From: Asterella californica
Taxonomy: Eukaryota; Streptophyta; Marchantiopsida; Marchantiales; Aytoniaceae
Reading direction: 5' to 3'
Length of the DNA stretch: 64,000 nt
NCBI GenBank assembly: GCA_036924285.1
Contig: JAYKYS010000018.1
Location: forward strand, 6,262,001-6,326,000
The notes under the pieces were generated by a model. The model did no database searches and was not told where the DNA came from. It was given only the letters and a program-made list of their open reading frames with translations. The position numbers and the translations under genes were made by a program. This document shows, in pieces, positions 1 through 11,799 of the stretch. How positions within the stretch are numbered: position 1 is the first letter of the stretch; every line of letters starts with the position of its first letter.

Positions 1-1110
1 TAGATAGACTTCCTGCGTAGGTTTTGGACTTTGTTTACATTGCTTTACACTCGTTGCATGAACAAGGACATTGCCCTACTAGCCAAACACAACATACAGG
101 AAGGTGAGGTTGTTACCTAGAGGCCTAATGTAGCAAATCTCGGAGGTATACGATTGGGTCTTGAGAACAAAGCTGACCTCTTAGGACCTCATAACGTCGA
201 CCGAGATATGCGAACGGGGACATGAAATTCTTCTCAAAAGCACTTGTCGACTACACTGTAGACATTGTAGTTGATCTTTTGTGCCGTATTCTCTGGGAGT
301 TGTAGCGTTGCTACAAAAGCGTATGCTCAGCTCCTCGATATCGATTTACACTGTCGTTGAGGCGAGTGAACTTTTCTCAGATGCGCAGATGCGCAGATGC
401 GGTGTGGTATCTCGAAGTCAGAGATTTTTGGACCGACCCAAAAGGCCACAATCTGATACAAAGCTCATGTTAATCGAGTCGTTAACAAGGATTTGGCCTG
501 ACTTATCCTTGTCTCACTAGTTAGTCAGTTTCTCGATCTACTGGTCAACAAACTTTGGACGGCTTCAGAGCTCTGTCCTTAGAACTAGAGTTCGACAGCC
601 ATCGAGGTAAGTAGGTCAGTTCCACTGATGATCAGCCAGTCCTCTTCCTCGTGAAGGAGCCTCACTACAGTAGCTTGCGCATGTGAAAGGAGTGAGACTT
701 CGAAGGAGCATACAGTAAAAGAAATGCTTGCAGTGAAACTGATCACTCCCTACACATTAGTGTACAATACGATAAAGAGTGCATGCCACTGCATGGACCA
801 AGGTGACGTATTTTCACATGCTAAAGTAAACTACGATAGCAGCGATTCATCCATGCACCACATACCAGCGCTGCTTTAAAAGAAAAATTTGTTTGATCAG
901 GTGTTGAGCTTGATCCGACCTTCCTTAATGTTTAAGCAAGTCAGTGGTCTGATTAGCTGCAGCATGTAATTCTGGTATATAGATTTCTTACGTATTCGTC
1001 TGTGAGTTACAAATAGACAGAACTACCGTGACATCCAATGCAATACTTTGAGAACACGCATTGAAGTAAGGTAAACATCAACTGGCTTCTGCAAACATGA
1101 ATAACAGTTT
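1..1110. other. no recognisable gene
   Basis: Short open frames occur on both strands (the longest about 79 codons at 281-520, +), but none shows a recognisable domain. I see no element ends or structured repeats here. Confidence 0.5.
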
Positions 1111-1270
1111 TACATGGCTCGGGTACCGGAACTATAAGCTACATGGCTCGGGTATCCGAACTACAGGATGTAGCCAGTCAGGGGTCCGATCAAATGTTAA
1201 GAAACTATAAGCTACATGGCTCGAGTATCGGAACTACAGGCTGTAGCCAGTGAGGTCCGATCAAATGTTA
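1111..1270. repeat. short tandem direct repeat, about 70 bp unit
   Basis: Two adjacent units (about 1131-1200 and 1204-1270) both contain the series ACTATAAGCTACATGGCTCG, a GGAACTACAGG-like block, TGTAGCCAGT and TCCGATCAAATGTTA. A third partial unit lies at 1111-1130. The units differ at a few positions and by small gaps, so this is an old local duplication. No coding potential is visible. Confidence 0.75.
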
Positions 1271-1340
1271 GGAGGGTCTGATCAATCCTGACAAACGTAT
1301 TGGGGGGGATTGATCAAGCAAATTTCTAGCTTAAAAATGG
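1271..1340. repeat. single arm of a TGATCAAG-type inverted-repeat element
   Basis: GGGGGATTGATCAAGC followed by AAATTTCTAGC resembles the terminal arm of the inverted-repeat element at 35901-40005 (GGGGTATGATCAAGCC then AATTTCTGG). TGATCA-plus-ACCCY blocks also occur just upstream (GGGTCTGATCAA) and at 54505-54580. I cannot find a partner arm, so this is called a relic. Confidence 0.4.
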
Positions 1341-4182
1341 GTATCATATAATGCTGAAAGCTGCAATGTCTACCGTCATACCGTACAACTAGTGCATGTC
1401 CGAAAGCAGAAACTGAATTGTAAAATGAAGAGAAAAAGGTGCATAGCTTGAGCCGTATAAACAACGTTCGGTTATACTCAATTTATTACGAGCATAAATG
1501 GGTGGTAGAATCATTCAACGGACTAAGGGAGTAACCGCAGCTAGATTCTTTCTTGTTGTTTATTCTGATTCTTTCTGCAAAAAACTGTTCTGTTACGAGG
1601 CAGAGTGGGTTTTCGTGTTTAGCGGAAGTTTGGTTGAGAAATTTGGGACCGCACCGTCCATACACCAAGTTTCAGTCTCGTTTTGGAAAGTACTGAACTA
1701 TGAAGTGAACCAGACGTGGCCGCTATCGCTTTTGCTGGGAGTGGGCCCTCGCAGGTGAGAATCACGAAAAATCAAGGGCTCAGAGCTCAACAACATCTTG
1801 CACCAACCAGTCTCCACAAAATGAGGTTTTCGTACGACACTGCGACATAGTCGAAAGTAAAATGTAACTGGTGTTATAGTGTTATTCGATCCTAAGTCGT
1901 ACGCTTCAGAAAGTGAAAAGAAAACCAGTTAATCGACGTGGAGTTACACCCTCAGTACCAGCAATGGCATGTAAGAGATTGAAGGAAGTAAGGGGACACC
2001 ATACAAATTGGATAGTTAGAATTCGGATGGTTGGGGTTATAGTGCCTCCTTGAAGTTACCACCACTAAGTACCAAGGTTTGCGAACAATCTTGGAAATGA
2101 ACAGAGAAAAAGCTCCGACAATGAACCAGATGAACTGACAATTGCAGCCAACATACTTCAATGGTTAGCTAAAGACCATGTCCGTCTAAGTCGTAACTCT
2201 CAAGAGTTTCTAATCTAAACTCACTCTTAGGATCTCATGTTACAGAATCTTCCACCGGTGAATCCTCCAAGGAGTAGACTCCATGGAGTGGTTGATACCT
2301 CTAAAACCGATAGTAGTAAAGTGAGGTTGTAATCATGTGACTTTGATCGTTAGAAAACGGATTTACATTTGGGTCAATGGACACAAAGAAAATCGACAGA
2401 AGAATGTTATTCGTGAAAAAGAGTACCCAAAATTTAATTCTTCATCGAAGAACTTATGAACATCCGGACCCACAATTTTCTCTAAACATACCAAGTACGA
2501 TCCATGCCAAGACTGGCTACAAAGAACAAAGCACAGTTCGATACATACAGCTCCAGGTCCTACTGTAGTGAAAGCAGAAGAAATTTTATTTATTTACTAA
2601 AATATTAGGGGTGTCAAACTTAGGAATTTTTATTTTTTTTAATATTCGTTTTTTGCTGGAGGGAGTTACGACTTCGGCCAACCATCTACGGGAGTTTCTC
2701 CGGTCACCTCCTCTAGATACATTGATCCAAACATTTTGTGTTTTATTCGTAGAATATTATGAAAATCGTATTATTTTCACAATATTTCCTCACATGAAAT
2801 TTCTATTTCTTTAGATATTTTTCATGGAAAGAATACACGAAAAAAATACGAGGTCACGTAAAATCGTCATTTTTCTTATACTCGGGAGGTTGGTGGAATG
2901 ACAACCTTGTAAATTACGTCTAGTCGTCTTGTCGTCTTGTTGAAGTAAGTACACCTACTAGGTGCCTTTTGTGTGTATTCAGCTAGATAAATATATACCA
3001 GAATCTTTATCAATGAAGTTGAATACATACTGAGTGCAAAACCACGATAAGAAGTAGAACTTCTAACAGGAACCACGATGCCAAAACAATCTGATGTAAT
3101 TTCAGAGCTCAAAATAAAGAAAACTTGAAACATAATGAAACGAAAATTGGGGATTCAAATATTATCTAGGTTTACTATGTAGGAAGAATTCTCTCCAACC
3201 TGATATGATTGAAATTATTATCTCTAAATATGTATTAATAATTTGGGTGTATTATTTGGACTATACATCTCGGGCACAGTATTTTTTTCAGTAGGTATAC
3301 GATTCAAGAGTATGGTCTTTTGGCGATTCAACGATTTTGAATTTCAGGTTTCATACCACTTTTGAGAGACGACAGAACTTCACTCTCTTTTAACTTAACT
3401 AGGAGACTCGGTTTGGAGTGGGAAAGATTATAATATAATTTAAATGCAATAAGTCTTCCAGTGCAATGAAAATCCATGAATTTGCAGCCATACCAGGTAC
3501 ATTAAAACAAATATTTAAGAATTTTGTTGAGTGATATCATATGTAATGAAAATCCGCTCATAGTGTTAAAAATCTCTGATTCTTGTTTGGACTCATGTAA
3601 TATATTAATGATGACATATATGTTTTGTATAACAACAAATAATTTTAGTTTTTAAATTAGTTTTCCTCTTTTTTCAATCACAAATACACATTGTCAAAAC
3701 ACATTTCTTAATCTATGCATTCTTTCCTTTGCTTTTGAAGACATACAATAATTGAATCGTCATGTTTTAGAAACTCGTCTTCGTATAGCCCTGGTGATCG
3801 CTAAATATACGATTACCAAGTTAAGACTTTGCTTGAATTTTTCATCTTTTGAATTCTATAACATGATGAAACAATGCAAATGAAATGAATATGAGAGACT
3901 TATTACGAGCTCTACCACTTGATGTTATGAGAATAAAGACTCAAAAAATTGAATAATAATTTTTTTCTTTAGAAATAAACGTATTTGAAACGACAATGCA
4001 TAACTTTTAAATTTAGATTTTATGTAAAGGTGATCTATTTTGTTTTCTTAAGGCATTAGGCTTCGTAAAGAATTGGACGTTATTGGATTGAATTTTTGAC
4101 TTGATGTTAATGTCCATTGTCACCATGTATGTATACAAATTGCATGTTATTAACTGCACATTCCACATTCTCTGTCAGCAAG
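1341..4182. other. AT-rich intergenic DNA, no gene seen
   Basis: Only short open frames without similarity to known domains; AT content rises from about 2.6 kb onward. No inverted-repeat ends, LTRs or RNA genes recognised. Confidence 0.5.
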
Positions 4183-4241
4183 CCTGCATAATCATCTTCT
4201 CCATCTTCAGATGGAGAAGGTTGCAGGTTTAATTTATTACC
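4183..4241 (+). repeat. double-hairpin repeat family, partial copy
   Basis: A first hairpin has arms CCTGCA/TGCAGG (4183-4188 and 4222-4227) enclosing CTTCTCCATC/GATGGAGAAG. It is followed directly by TTTAATTTATTACC, the left arm of the family's second hairpin. The right arm is missing, so the copy is truncated. Confidence 0.6.
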
Positions 4242-6660
4242 TTGACCACAAACGAATGATGATCTAAGAGCTGGATCTGATCTTTTGGTTTCATCAATGC
4301 GTGATAAGATCTATACTTATGGGTTCTTTCCAGACTCATCACTTTGTGGTTATAGTAACATGTAACATTTGTAGAATAATTAAAATTCTAATTCTAATTT
4401 ACTTAAAAATTTTAATTCAACATATATACTATTTTCTCTATAACTTAAACCAAAATATCATTGAAACACGTGAAAAAAAACAAGTAGAAGGGTATCAGAA
4501 TAGTCCTTGAGTTCATCTCACCCTCATAAACCAATCCATATTTTATTGTATTTTTTCCCTCGTACTCCCTTGTCCCTTTCTCAGCTATCCTCGGCTAAGT
4601 CGCTTGGAATGCATATTTTGTTAATACATATTGATGCAGTCGCGTGCACTCATGAACAGATGTCTCAAATAGTCTTTATTAATTACACTTATTATTTAAT
4701 TTAATTAGTATTTGTTTACAATTAGTTAGGCTGGGGTTGGGGATGCAGTGGACCTGCTGGAACTCATGGGAGGCTACTGCTAGGGTAGTGTAATAGGTAT
4801 AAAAGAACAACCCTCCACGGTTGAAACGTTCTGAAAATATCAAAACATATGGGAAAAAATGTTCACAGTTAGTGGTGCTTTTGTTTTTAATTTTATAAAT
4901 CATATGTTATGTATGTTTCTGTTTGGAGTAGTTCAAGATGACATAAGAACATTTCATGTGTGAGAAAAAATTTGAAAAGAGAAGTAAATAATAAGTTAAA
5001 AAAAACCAATAATATTACTATTTTCAATACTATATCCAAATAATTTTTATACTAAAATAATATAAACAACCATCAAATAATGTCACATATATTAGTTACT
5101 GCGAAGACCAAATCACAGACCTTCACTGAGTTAATCTCTCATAGGCTAACTCAAGTAATCCATGTAACGTGGAGAGATACAAAACCTGACTCGTCTCGGC
5201 CCTCTCAGAGTGCTGGAGTCCGCTAGACTGCACGTTTCTGGAGTCTGTAACGGTCCAAGTGGACCAGCTGGACATAGATCAGGTCGTGGACTCGACTGAC
5301 TACAGTACTGCCAGACTTCGTCCTGCAGTCTTGCAGATTGACTTTCAGGTTGGCACTTTCTCTCTGAACGAGAGGAAGTTCTACTGAAATGCTAGCCTTT
5401 ATTATGAAAAAAGAGTGGCAAATATTTCCCGTCATATAATATATCCTGAGATGGAAGTTGAAGCAACTAGTTACAAAACCTTAAGTTAACCTTAGGTATC
5501 GTAACCTTAGAGAGCTCAGATTAATGCACCGTTACAAATTTATTTTAAATTATTTCTATGAATGAAAATTTAATTCGAACCGTTAACTCTTCATCCGATT
5601 GTTGAGTTTTAGAACATTCAGAAAGAATTTGAAAGTTTATCGTGTCCGTCTTAGGACGGACCCTCTAGTCCTTTCACGAAATAATAAATAAATACACTAT
5701 TTTCACGTGCAAATTAATTGAAATTGATCTTCATTTTTTGTGCCTGCGAGATTTCTCTCTGCTCGTTTATGCTGCCTCTGATGATTATACGATCTGCAAA
5801 GCTATCACCTAAACCCAGAGAATTCTTTGAGATTCGCTGCTCTCTATCAAAAGGAAGCTAGAACCCTAAGGCTGCGACCTGCGATCGCATAAAATTTTAT
5901 TCTTAATTTTGAACCCTAGACCTCTCTGTCCTAGACTAACTCATCCATCGATACGCTACTGCATCACCTTGTCAAACACACCCCGAAGTCACATTATAAC
6001 AGTTCTTTATTTAACATTCCACTGCAACTGTTTGTGTATAATTGTTGCTCATTCTGGATCACCTTTATGAATTAACATTATTATTTTTTCATTAATTTTT
6101 AATAATAATTACTCAAATTTGTAAATTCTCTTCTACAGAAATAAATAGAAAAAATCATTAAAAGAAACTTTTGGAGTTTTCTTACAAACACTTCCAAAGG
6201 TGCTCACAAAAGACACCCATTAAAGTCTGGATGAAATAGTAACTCTCTCCAACAATTTAAAAATCTTTCGAAAAGATTCTAACTTGGGCACCTCTAATAG
6301 CCCTTCTAGGACGTGACAAGTAGTGCAGGACGGGCAGTCTGCAAGAATGCAAGTTCGTCCTCTTCTGAGTTCATTTCTGTTGAGATTTTGCAACGTGACC
6401 CAAGTCACCAACCGGCCAGAGCCGCCAGACTTGCACGATTCTACTAACAGAATGGCCCTATTTTATTCGAGAAGGATGGTTTGACTGAAGTTTTGACTCA
6501 TGAGTCAAACTGCAGTTTCACGCACATGTCACCGACTACTCCGATTGCGAATGACTGCTGTAGACTTTGCTAACCCTTCAACTTATCATCTTGGCTGTAT
6601 TCACATGATGTACACTTAGCAAGCTTGAACTTTGTCATCTGGGTTGTATTCACCTTGTTA
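4242..6660. other. AT-rich intergenic DNA, no gene seen
   Basis: No coding region supported. A small hairpin (GTCCGTC/GACGGAC) lies near 5644-5661. Short frames on the minus strand at 5223-5435 and 6220-6411 have no recognisable motif. Confidence 0.5.
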
Positions 6661-6761
6661 GGCATGCATATTCACCCTCTTCCGAGTTCGGAAGAGGGGG
6701 GCATGCCATTTAATTTAGTATCTAACCCTTCCGGCCGGAAGGGTTAGGTACTAAATTAAAT
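6661..6761 (+). repeat. double-hairpin repeat family, best-preserved copy
   Basis: Hairpin 1 (6661-6707) has outer arms GGCATGC/GCATGCC and inner arms CCCTCTTCC/GGAAGAGGG with the family word GCATATTCACC. Hairpin 2 (6708-6761) is a 54-base palindrome, 27 bp per arm with one mismatch by my count, starting ATTTAATTTAGTATCTAACC. Downstream, near 6810-6850, come CTGAAGCGCG and ATGGGTTTTT, which match the family's third conserved module (GAAGCGCA ... TTATGGGTTATG). No coding capacity. Confidence 0.8.
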
Positions 6762-7006
6762 CCCTGATTATTATTAAATTTTCTTGAGTACAGTCCCCCG
6801 CACTTGTATCTCCTGAAGCGCGACCATCCACACAAGACGTATGGGTTTTTCCCTGCTCTCCCCGTGTTTGCAGGCATGGGTTAACAAATAATATTTATAA
6901 AATTTTTTTAATATTTAATATTTACTTAATACATATATTTTATTTAACACTTATATAAGTCTCTGTTAACAAAAGGAGAAAAAAAGTTCCCAGAAAGTTC
7001 ATGTTG

Positions 7007-7145
7007 CATGCATATTCACCTACCGTGAAGGGTTAAAGAATAAATTAATGTGTTCATTTCATTACGCCTTCTGTTTAATTATCTTCCGAACTTATACCCT
7101 CAGCAGCAATTCAGTCTGTGCTTCACTTATGGGTTATGCCAAAAT
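7007..7145 (+). repeat. double-hairpin repeat family, degenerate copy
   Basis: GCATGCATATTCACCTACCG, then GGGTTAAAGAATAAATTAAT, then CTTCCGAAC ... CACTTATGGGTTATGCC follow the order of the family modules, but both hairpins are largely eroded. Confidence 0.5.
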
Positions 7146-7389
7146 ATGCAGGCAACTTTGAGTGGTCAAGAATATTTATGAACAATTGTAGTTCTGACGC
7201 GCGTTATTCTTTCACCATGGAATAGAGACTATTCTAGATATTATTTTTGTTTCTCCTGCCGGACAGGACTAATGGGATATTATAGCTACTGGCGTGAACA
7301 CCATGACAACTGCAGTTTATAAAAATATTATCGAATGTTCCTTAATACTAATATATATATTACTATCTGATGTGATTAATTAATTTTCC

Positions 7390-7960
7390 ATTCATCAAAT
7401 GACCGGAACATTGGAGGAAAAATGATTCAGACAAAGGATACGTGAAAATCAATCTGAACATAATGAGAAAATATTAGATTTTAGTGATAGATGTGGTTGT
7501 TTCGGATCTGACACGAGATTCAATGATAGCACAAGTGATCACATATTTTTTGAGACGGGTTGCAAGAACGTACGGTGATAACGAAAGTGATCAAATATAG
7601 AGGTATGCAGGAAGAATATCATTTCATTCTTCTAGCTTTGGAAATATATGGATCATCAGCTTCAAAATTTGATGATTTTATTCGAGATTGTACTAAAGCT
7701 TACCACAATAGACGTCAATAGTGTCACTTTCTCTTTTTGTTATTAGATATTTTAGGTAATTATATTTTTATTGTTCTACAAACATCTTTAACTAACACTA
7801 TCCAGAGGAGAATAATTATAGTGCACGAATTGCATGTAGAACTTCTGATTTGATATTTGATGTTTTAATATCGAACTATAACTTTAGAGCTAAGGATGAT
7901 AACTTTAGAGCCACTATTTTCTCGTCACCTTTCGGATGCTTTGGCCTTTTGGGTCCCTCT
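7390..7960 (+). pseudogene. decayed 3' fragment of RLE-type non-LTR retrotransposon
   Basis: Translating + frames with two or more frame changes gives DVVVSDLTRDS near 7490, YRGMQEEYHF and LALEIYGSSA near 7600-7660, then AYHNRRQ followed by a stop near 7720. These align in order with the endonuclease end of the intact 1069-aa protein at 36071-39280 (DVVVTDPTRDS, YRGMQAGHRF, LALEIYGSTA, AYHERRQ). Weaker similarity continues to RTSDLIFDVLIS ... NFRA near 7850-7890, the counterpart of the intact C-terminus. The following bases (CTTTGGCCTTTTGGGTCC) resemble its 3' UTR. It is 5'-truncated, frameshifted and clearly old. Confidence 0.85.
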
Positions 7961-8197
7961 TCTCTTTTGGATCACTAGTTTCACTAGGATATTCACCTTG
8001 TACAGTCGAGTATTTTATTCAAGATGGAATTGTTATGTACTTAATGAAATATGTCGGGCTTGTGCTTGGTACTTCCAAGATTTTTCCTGATTAACGCGTT
8101 TGCTGTTCTATAACGTGTCTTCTTCGCAGATAAAGAGCTACAAGTTTCCATGAACTTCACATAGCGATAGTGCGAAAGAGAAAGAGAAAAAAAACCT

Positions 8198-8381
8198 CCT
8201 TGATCATGTTTGAAGTTGATTTTTAACTGCTCACATGAAGCTTATACAGTAGAGTTAGATCCTATCGGGTTTCATGAGGAGTACAATATAGTACAGCGCG
8301 AATGAGAACAAAAAAGAGCCTGATGTGCATGTTTGAATTTTATGTTCAACCGTCAAAAACCAGCTCGCATGAAGCTTATAT
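8198..8381 (+). repeat. local direct repeat interrupted by the Copia insertion
   Basis: The block GCTCACATGAAGCTTATACAG ... ATCCTATCGGGTTTCATGAGG (from about 8228) recurs as GCTCGCATGAAGCTTATA at 8363-8380. That second unit resumes on the far side of the Copia element as TATAGCGAGG ... CCCTATCGAGTAT (from about 10752), with GAGGAGTACAGTGCAAC near 10877. The Copia element therefore entered the second unit. Confidence 0.55.
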
Positions 8382-8609
8382 TGTTGATATAGTCCCAAGC
8401 TCTAGTAGATCGACAGCTAACATTAGTCAGAGTGGTTAGGGTTGTTAGAGTTAGTTAGAGAGCTAACCCACCATTAAATTTTCCTTTGTATTCACCTCCA
8501 CTATATATACAGAGAGAGGCAAAGTCTCTCTCATCTCATTCCTATTTTACTTTCCTTGTCTACTCGCTCTCTCTTCTTGGAGTGTCCTCGAAGTATCGAT
8601 CTTTCTACA
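8382..8609 (+). repeat. Copia 5' LTR
   Basis: TGTTG...CTACA, 228 bp, with a TATA-like CTATATATAC near 8503-8512. It is paired with 10522-10749. Confidence 0.95.
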
Positions 8610-8621
8610 TGATATCAGAGC
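8610..8621 (+). other. Copia primer-binding site
   Basis: TGATATCAGAGC lies directly after the 5' LTR. It differs by one base from the common TGGTATCAGAGC complement of initiator Met-tRNA. Confidence 0.85.
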
Positions 8622-8771
8622 AGTACATTGAGTGGAGGATCTGAAGAAGTCACTGATTCCAGATCATAATCTGTTGCACATAGAGTTGCTGTTAACGCTG
8701 GAGTCCACGTAACACAGCCTAGTGGAACTAGTGTAGTTTCTACACAAGATGAGCGCGTGCTATTGTAGCGT

Positions 8772-10521
8772 ATGTTTGACTCATCTAGATATGTGGATCT
8801 TTCGCATCCATTGGATAATTTGTCCCAGACCTTGGCATCTACGTCAGATCAGTTGCAAGAGGAGGTGACTAGTGCACCTATTACCTCTTGCAGATCTGAG
8901 CGGGCAAAACATCCAGTGACTAGGTATATGCATGAAGGTTTTCTTGCTACGCGCCATGCATACATGGCCAATGTTCTTCAAGAACAGGAACCGAGTTCGC
9001 TTGAGGAGACGATGTACAAGACCCAATGGTTAAGTGTTATGAGAGCTGAACTTATTGCGCTTCATCACCAACAGACTTGGGAGTTGGTAGACTTACCTCA
9101 AGGTAAGAAAGCGACTGGTTGCAGGTGAGTCTTCAAGGTCAAGCGCAACTCGGATGGTACCGTGTGTCGGTACAAGACCATATTGGTAGCTAAGGGCTAC
9201 GCACAGAAACATGGAGTGGATTTTGAAGAGACTGGAGCAATTGCGAAGATGATGACTATTCGAACCGTAGTTGTAGTTGCAACTCAGAAAGGTTGGAAGA
9301 TGCACCAGATGGATTTCAAGAATGCCTTCCTCAACGGCGATCTTGAGGAGGAGGTCTACATGCAGCAACCTCTTGGTTATGAGGATCCTAAGTTCCCTTC
9401 CAGTGTATGTAAGTTACGGAAGGTATGCTATTGTCTGAAACATGCACCAAGAGCATGATATGCAAAGATCAATTCTTACTTGCAATCTCTTGGTTTCCAC
9501 CTTTGTAGTTCAGACTCTACCTTGTATTCATTGAGAATATGAGATCGGATTGTGTTCACCATCTATGTTGATGACTTGATCATTACCGGTAACTATGAGG
9601 AGCTTATTTCCCAGATCAAGGATCACTTGAAATCCGAGTTCGAGATGATGGACTTAAGAGAACTCAAGTACTTCTTTGCTGTGGAGTTCATTAGAGATGG
9701 GAATGATGTTTGGCTTGTACAACGACAGTATGCTCTCAGTATGCTTGAGAGATTTGGTATGTTTGACTGCAAACCCATTGCTACATCATTAGAGCAAAGG
9801 GTAAAGCTAGGAGCAGAGGATGGTGAGCTACTTGATGATCCACGTATGTACAGACAGATGGTTGAGAGTCTTATCTACCTGACGATCATCATATCAGACT
9901 TGAGCTATGCCGTCGGTTTGATTAGTCAATTCATGCAGTCACCACGGAGATCACATTTTGAGACTGTCAAGCGGATCCTCCGCTACGTGAAGTTCTCGAT
10001 GCAGTACGGACTTCACGATCGATACGGTGGACCATTGCTGTTACATGACTACACAGATGCTGATTGGGCAGGAAGTGCCGACAGGAGATCTACGTCAGGT
10101 TACGCTTTTGGACTTGGAAGCGCTGCTATAAGCTGGGCTTCTAAGAAGCAACCCACAGTTGCTTTGTCGTCCACAGAAACAGAGTACCGAGGAGCAACGA
10201 ACGCAACATGCGAATCAATTTGGCTTCGATGTCTGCTATCAGATATTGGTGTTGAGTGTCATATTCTGTTGTTGTATATACAGACAACATTAGCAGCATG
10301 AAGTTAGCTAGTAATCCTGTTTCTCATGCTAGGACGAAGCACATTAAGGTGCACTATCACTTTATTAGAGAGAAGGTCATTGAAGGAGAGATTGAGCTCA
10401 ATTATGTGAGCACAGGAGACCAGGTTGCCGATATCTTCACTAAGACATTACCTAGAGATAAGTTTGATGCTTTCAGACATTGTCTAGGAGTACAGGATGT
10501 AGAGACGAGCTTGAAGGGGAG
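8772..10521 (+). pseudogene. Copia pol relic (reverse transcriptase and RNase H)
   Basis: The frame from 8772 gives the lead-in and the start of reverse transcriptase, then stops at 9126 with TGA where Trp is normal before VFKVK. The palm follows: KGYAQ, the FKNAFLNGDL block near 9315, YVDD near 9567-9578, and the RNase H ADWAGSADRRSTSGY block near 10060. A second TGA sits where PRAWY is expected (9456-9458), another stop lies near 9540, and a frameshift near 10256 moves the RNase H end (HARTKHI, DQVADIFTK) into another frame. Both TGA stops are consistent with G-to-A change of TGG. The element cannot make functional enzyme. Confidence 0.93.
10510..10521 (+). other. Copia polypurine tract
   Basis: CTTGAAGGGGAG abuts the 3' LTR, the position of the plus-strand primer. 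Confidence 0.8.
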
Positions 10522-10749
10522 TGTTGATATAGTCCCAAGCTCTAGTAGATCGACGGCTAACATTAGCCGGAGTGGTTAGGGTTGTTAGAGTTAGTTAGAG
10601 AACTAACCCACCATTAGGGTTTCCCTTGTACTCACCTCCACTATATATACAAAGAGAGGCAAAGCCTCTTTCATCTCATTCCTATTCTACTTTCCTTGTC
10701 TACTCACTCTCTCTTCTTGGAGTGTCCTCGAAGTATCGATCTTTCTACA
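10522..10749 (+). repeat. Copia 3' LTR
   Basis: 228-bp partner of 8382-8609, followed by the TATAT target duplication. Confidence 0.95.
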
Positions 10750-11027
10750 TATATAGCGAGGTCTGGACCCTATCGAGTATTGTTCCGTCAGTAGACTGTA
10801 TCTATTCTATCATTATAATACTTATGTAAACACATTACACACCTTATTACCTTCCAATACACAGGAACAGTTTCGTGAGGAGTACAGTGCAACTATGGTA
10901 TTGTTGAATACGTTATAAAATCTATACACATTAGTCATGCATCGTTTGCTACGTGAGGTATATCACATACTACTGGAGTTGCCGACTTCTTTTGTTTCTG
11001 TGTTACTTGGAGACAGAGAGAAGTTGG

Positions 11028-11786
11028 TCATTTAGAATTTTCAAAGTTTGTATAGAACGAAAAAGATGGAAAACACTCGGTTATCCTCATAAGCTCTGGT
11101 GGCTCGAAGACTACGATCCAGAGCGTTACACACCGACATGTATTCTGGTAGAGCGTGGATTTCATGAAAATTTGGTACAGTTTTATGCTCTTGTGTACGG
11201 CGAGTGAAGCAACGAGAATGTACTCCTCCTCGTCTAGCATATCAGACTCCGGTTGCTCAACGGAAAAATAGCGAGCAAGAGATTGGACAAAAAACATTAT
11301 CAATATCAGCAATAGTTATAATTTCCGATCGTATTACCGCTTTCCACACGCCATAAGTCACATGCAAGAAGACATATACTTATCGGATCGAAAGATAGAT
11401 CTTAGACACGTCCTCAAAGTTATTCCTAATGGATGACAACTCCGATACTTATTGAATTGCAAAGCCTTATGTAGGATGTTCATGTAGTTCAATACTACTC
11501 GATTCTTGGTATCTGCGGTCCCAAAAAGAGTAAACAACTCTTCGCCATCCTCCAACATGTTATTTGTGATGTTTTTTTTTGTCGATTGATGATGCATCTC
11601 AGCTTTGTCTTTCATATAGTAACCCATCAAACCAACGAAGGTATGTAAACCTCTGTTGCTAAGTTGCTTAATGTAGACTTCTCCTCCCAATGGTCTACCT
11701 GCACCTTTCCACATAGTATAGTGATCATCTGTTACTTTACTTGCATAGTGCTGGTTGCTTGGAGGCAAATAACACCTTGTATACAT
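11028..11786 (-). pseudogene. possible rolling-circle (Replitron-like) replicase fragment
   Basis: A 142-codon minus frame (11786-11358) contains VGLMGYYMKDK, a YxxK-type motif followed by an acidic stretch, then NRVVLNYMNILHKA and LGITLRTCLRSIFRSDKYM. After a TGA where Trp would fit, the text continues LMACGKR, another stop, and then SLARYFSVEQP in the next frame (11312-11028). The order and wording resemble replicase-like proteins of plant and algal transposons that I associate with the HUH-endonuclease Replitrons. I cannot see the upstream HUH motif, so the assignment is tentative. Stops and the missing N-terminus make it a relic whichever family it belongs to. Confidence 0.4.
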
Positions 11787-11799
11787 AAATGTAGAAGGT

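Larger units (their letters stand above)
8382..10749 (+). mobile_element. Ty1/Copia retrotransposon, internally deleted
   Basis: Two 228-bp LTRs (8382-8609 and 10522-10749) begin TGTTGATATAG and end CTTTCTACA. The element is flanked on both sides by the 5-bp duplication TATAT (8377-8381 and 10750-10754). The first internal bases, TGATATCAGAGC, match the Met-tRNA primer site usual in Copia, and GAAGGGGAG precedes the 3' LTR. At 2368 bp it is less than half a normal Copia element: gag, protease and integrase are absent and only reverse transcriptase and RNase H relics remain. The LTRs differ at about 14 of 228 positions by eye, nearly all transitions. Confidence 0.95.

Noticed and set aside
281..520. 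Small protein gene
   Set aside because: No motif, no splice context and length compatible with chance.
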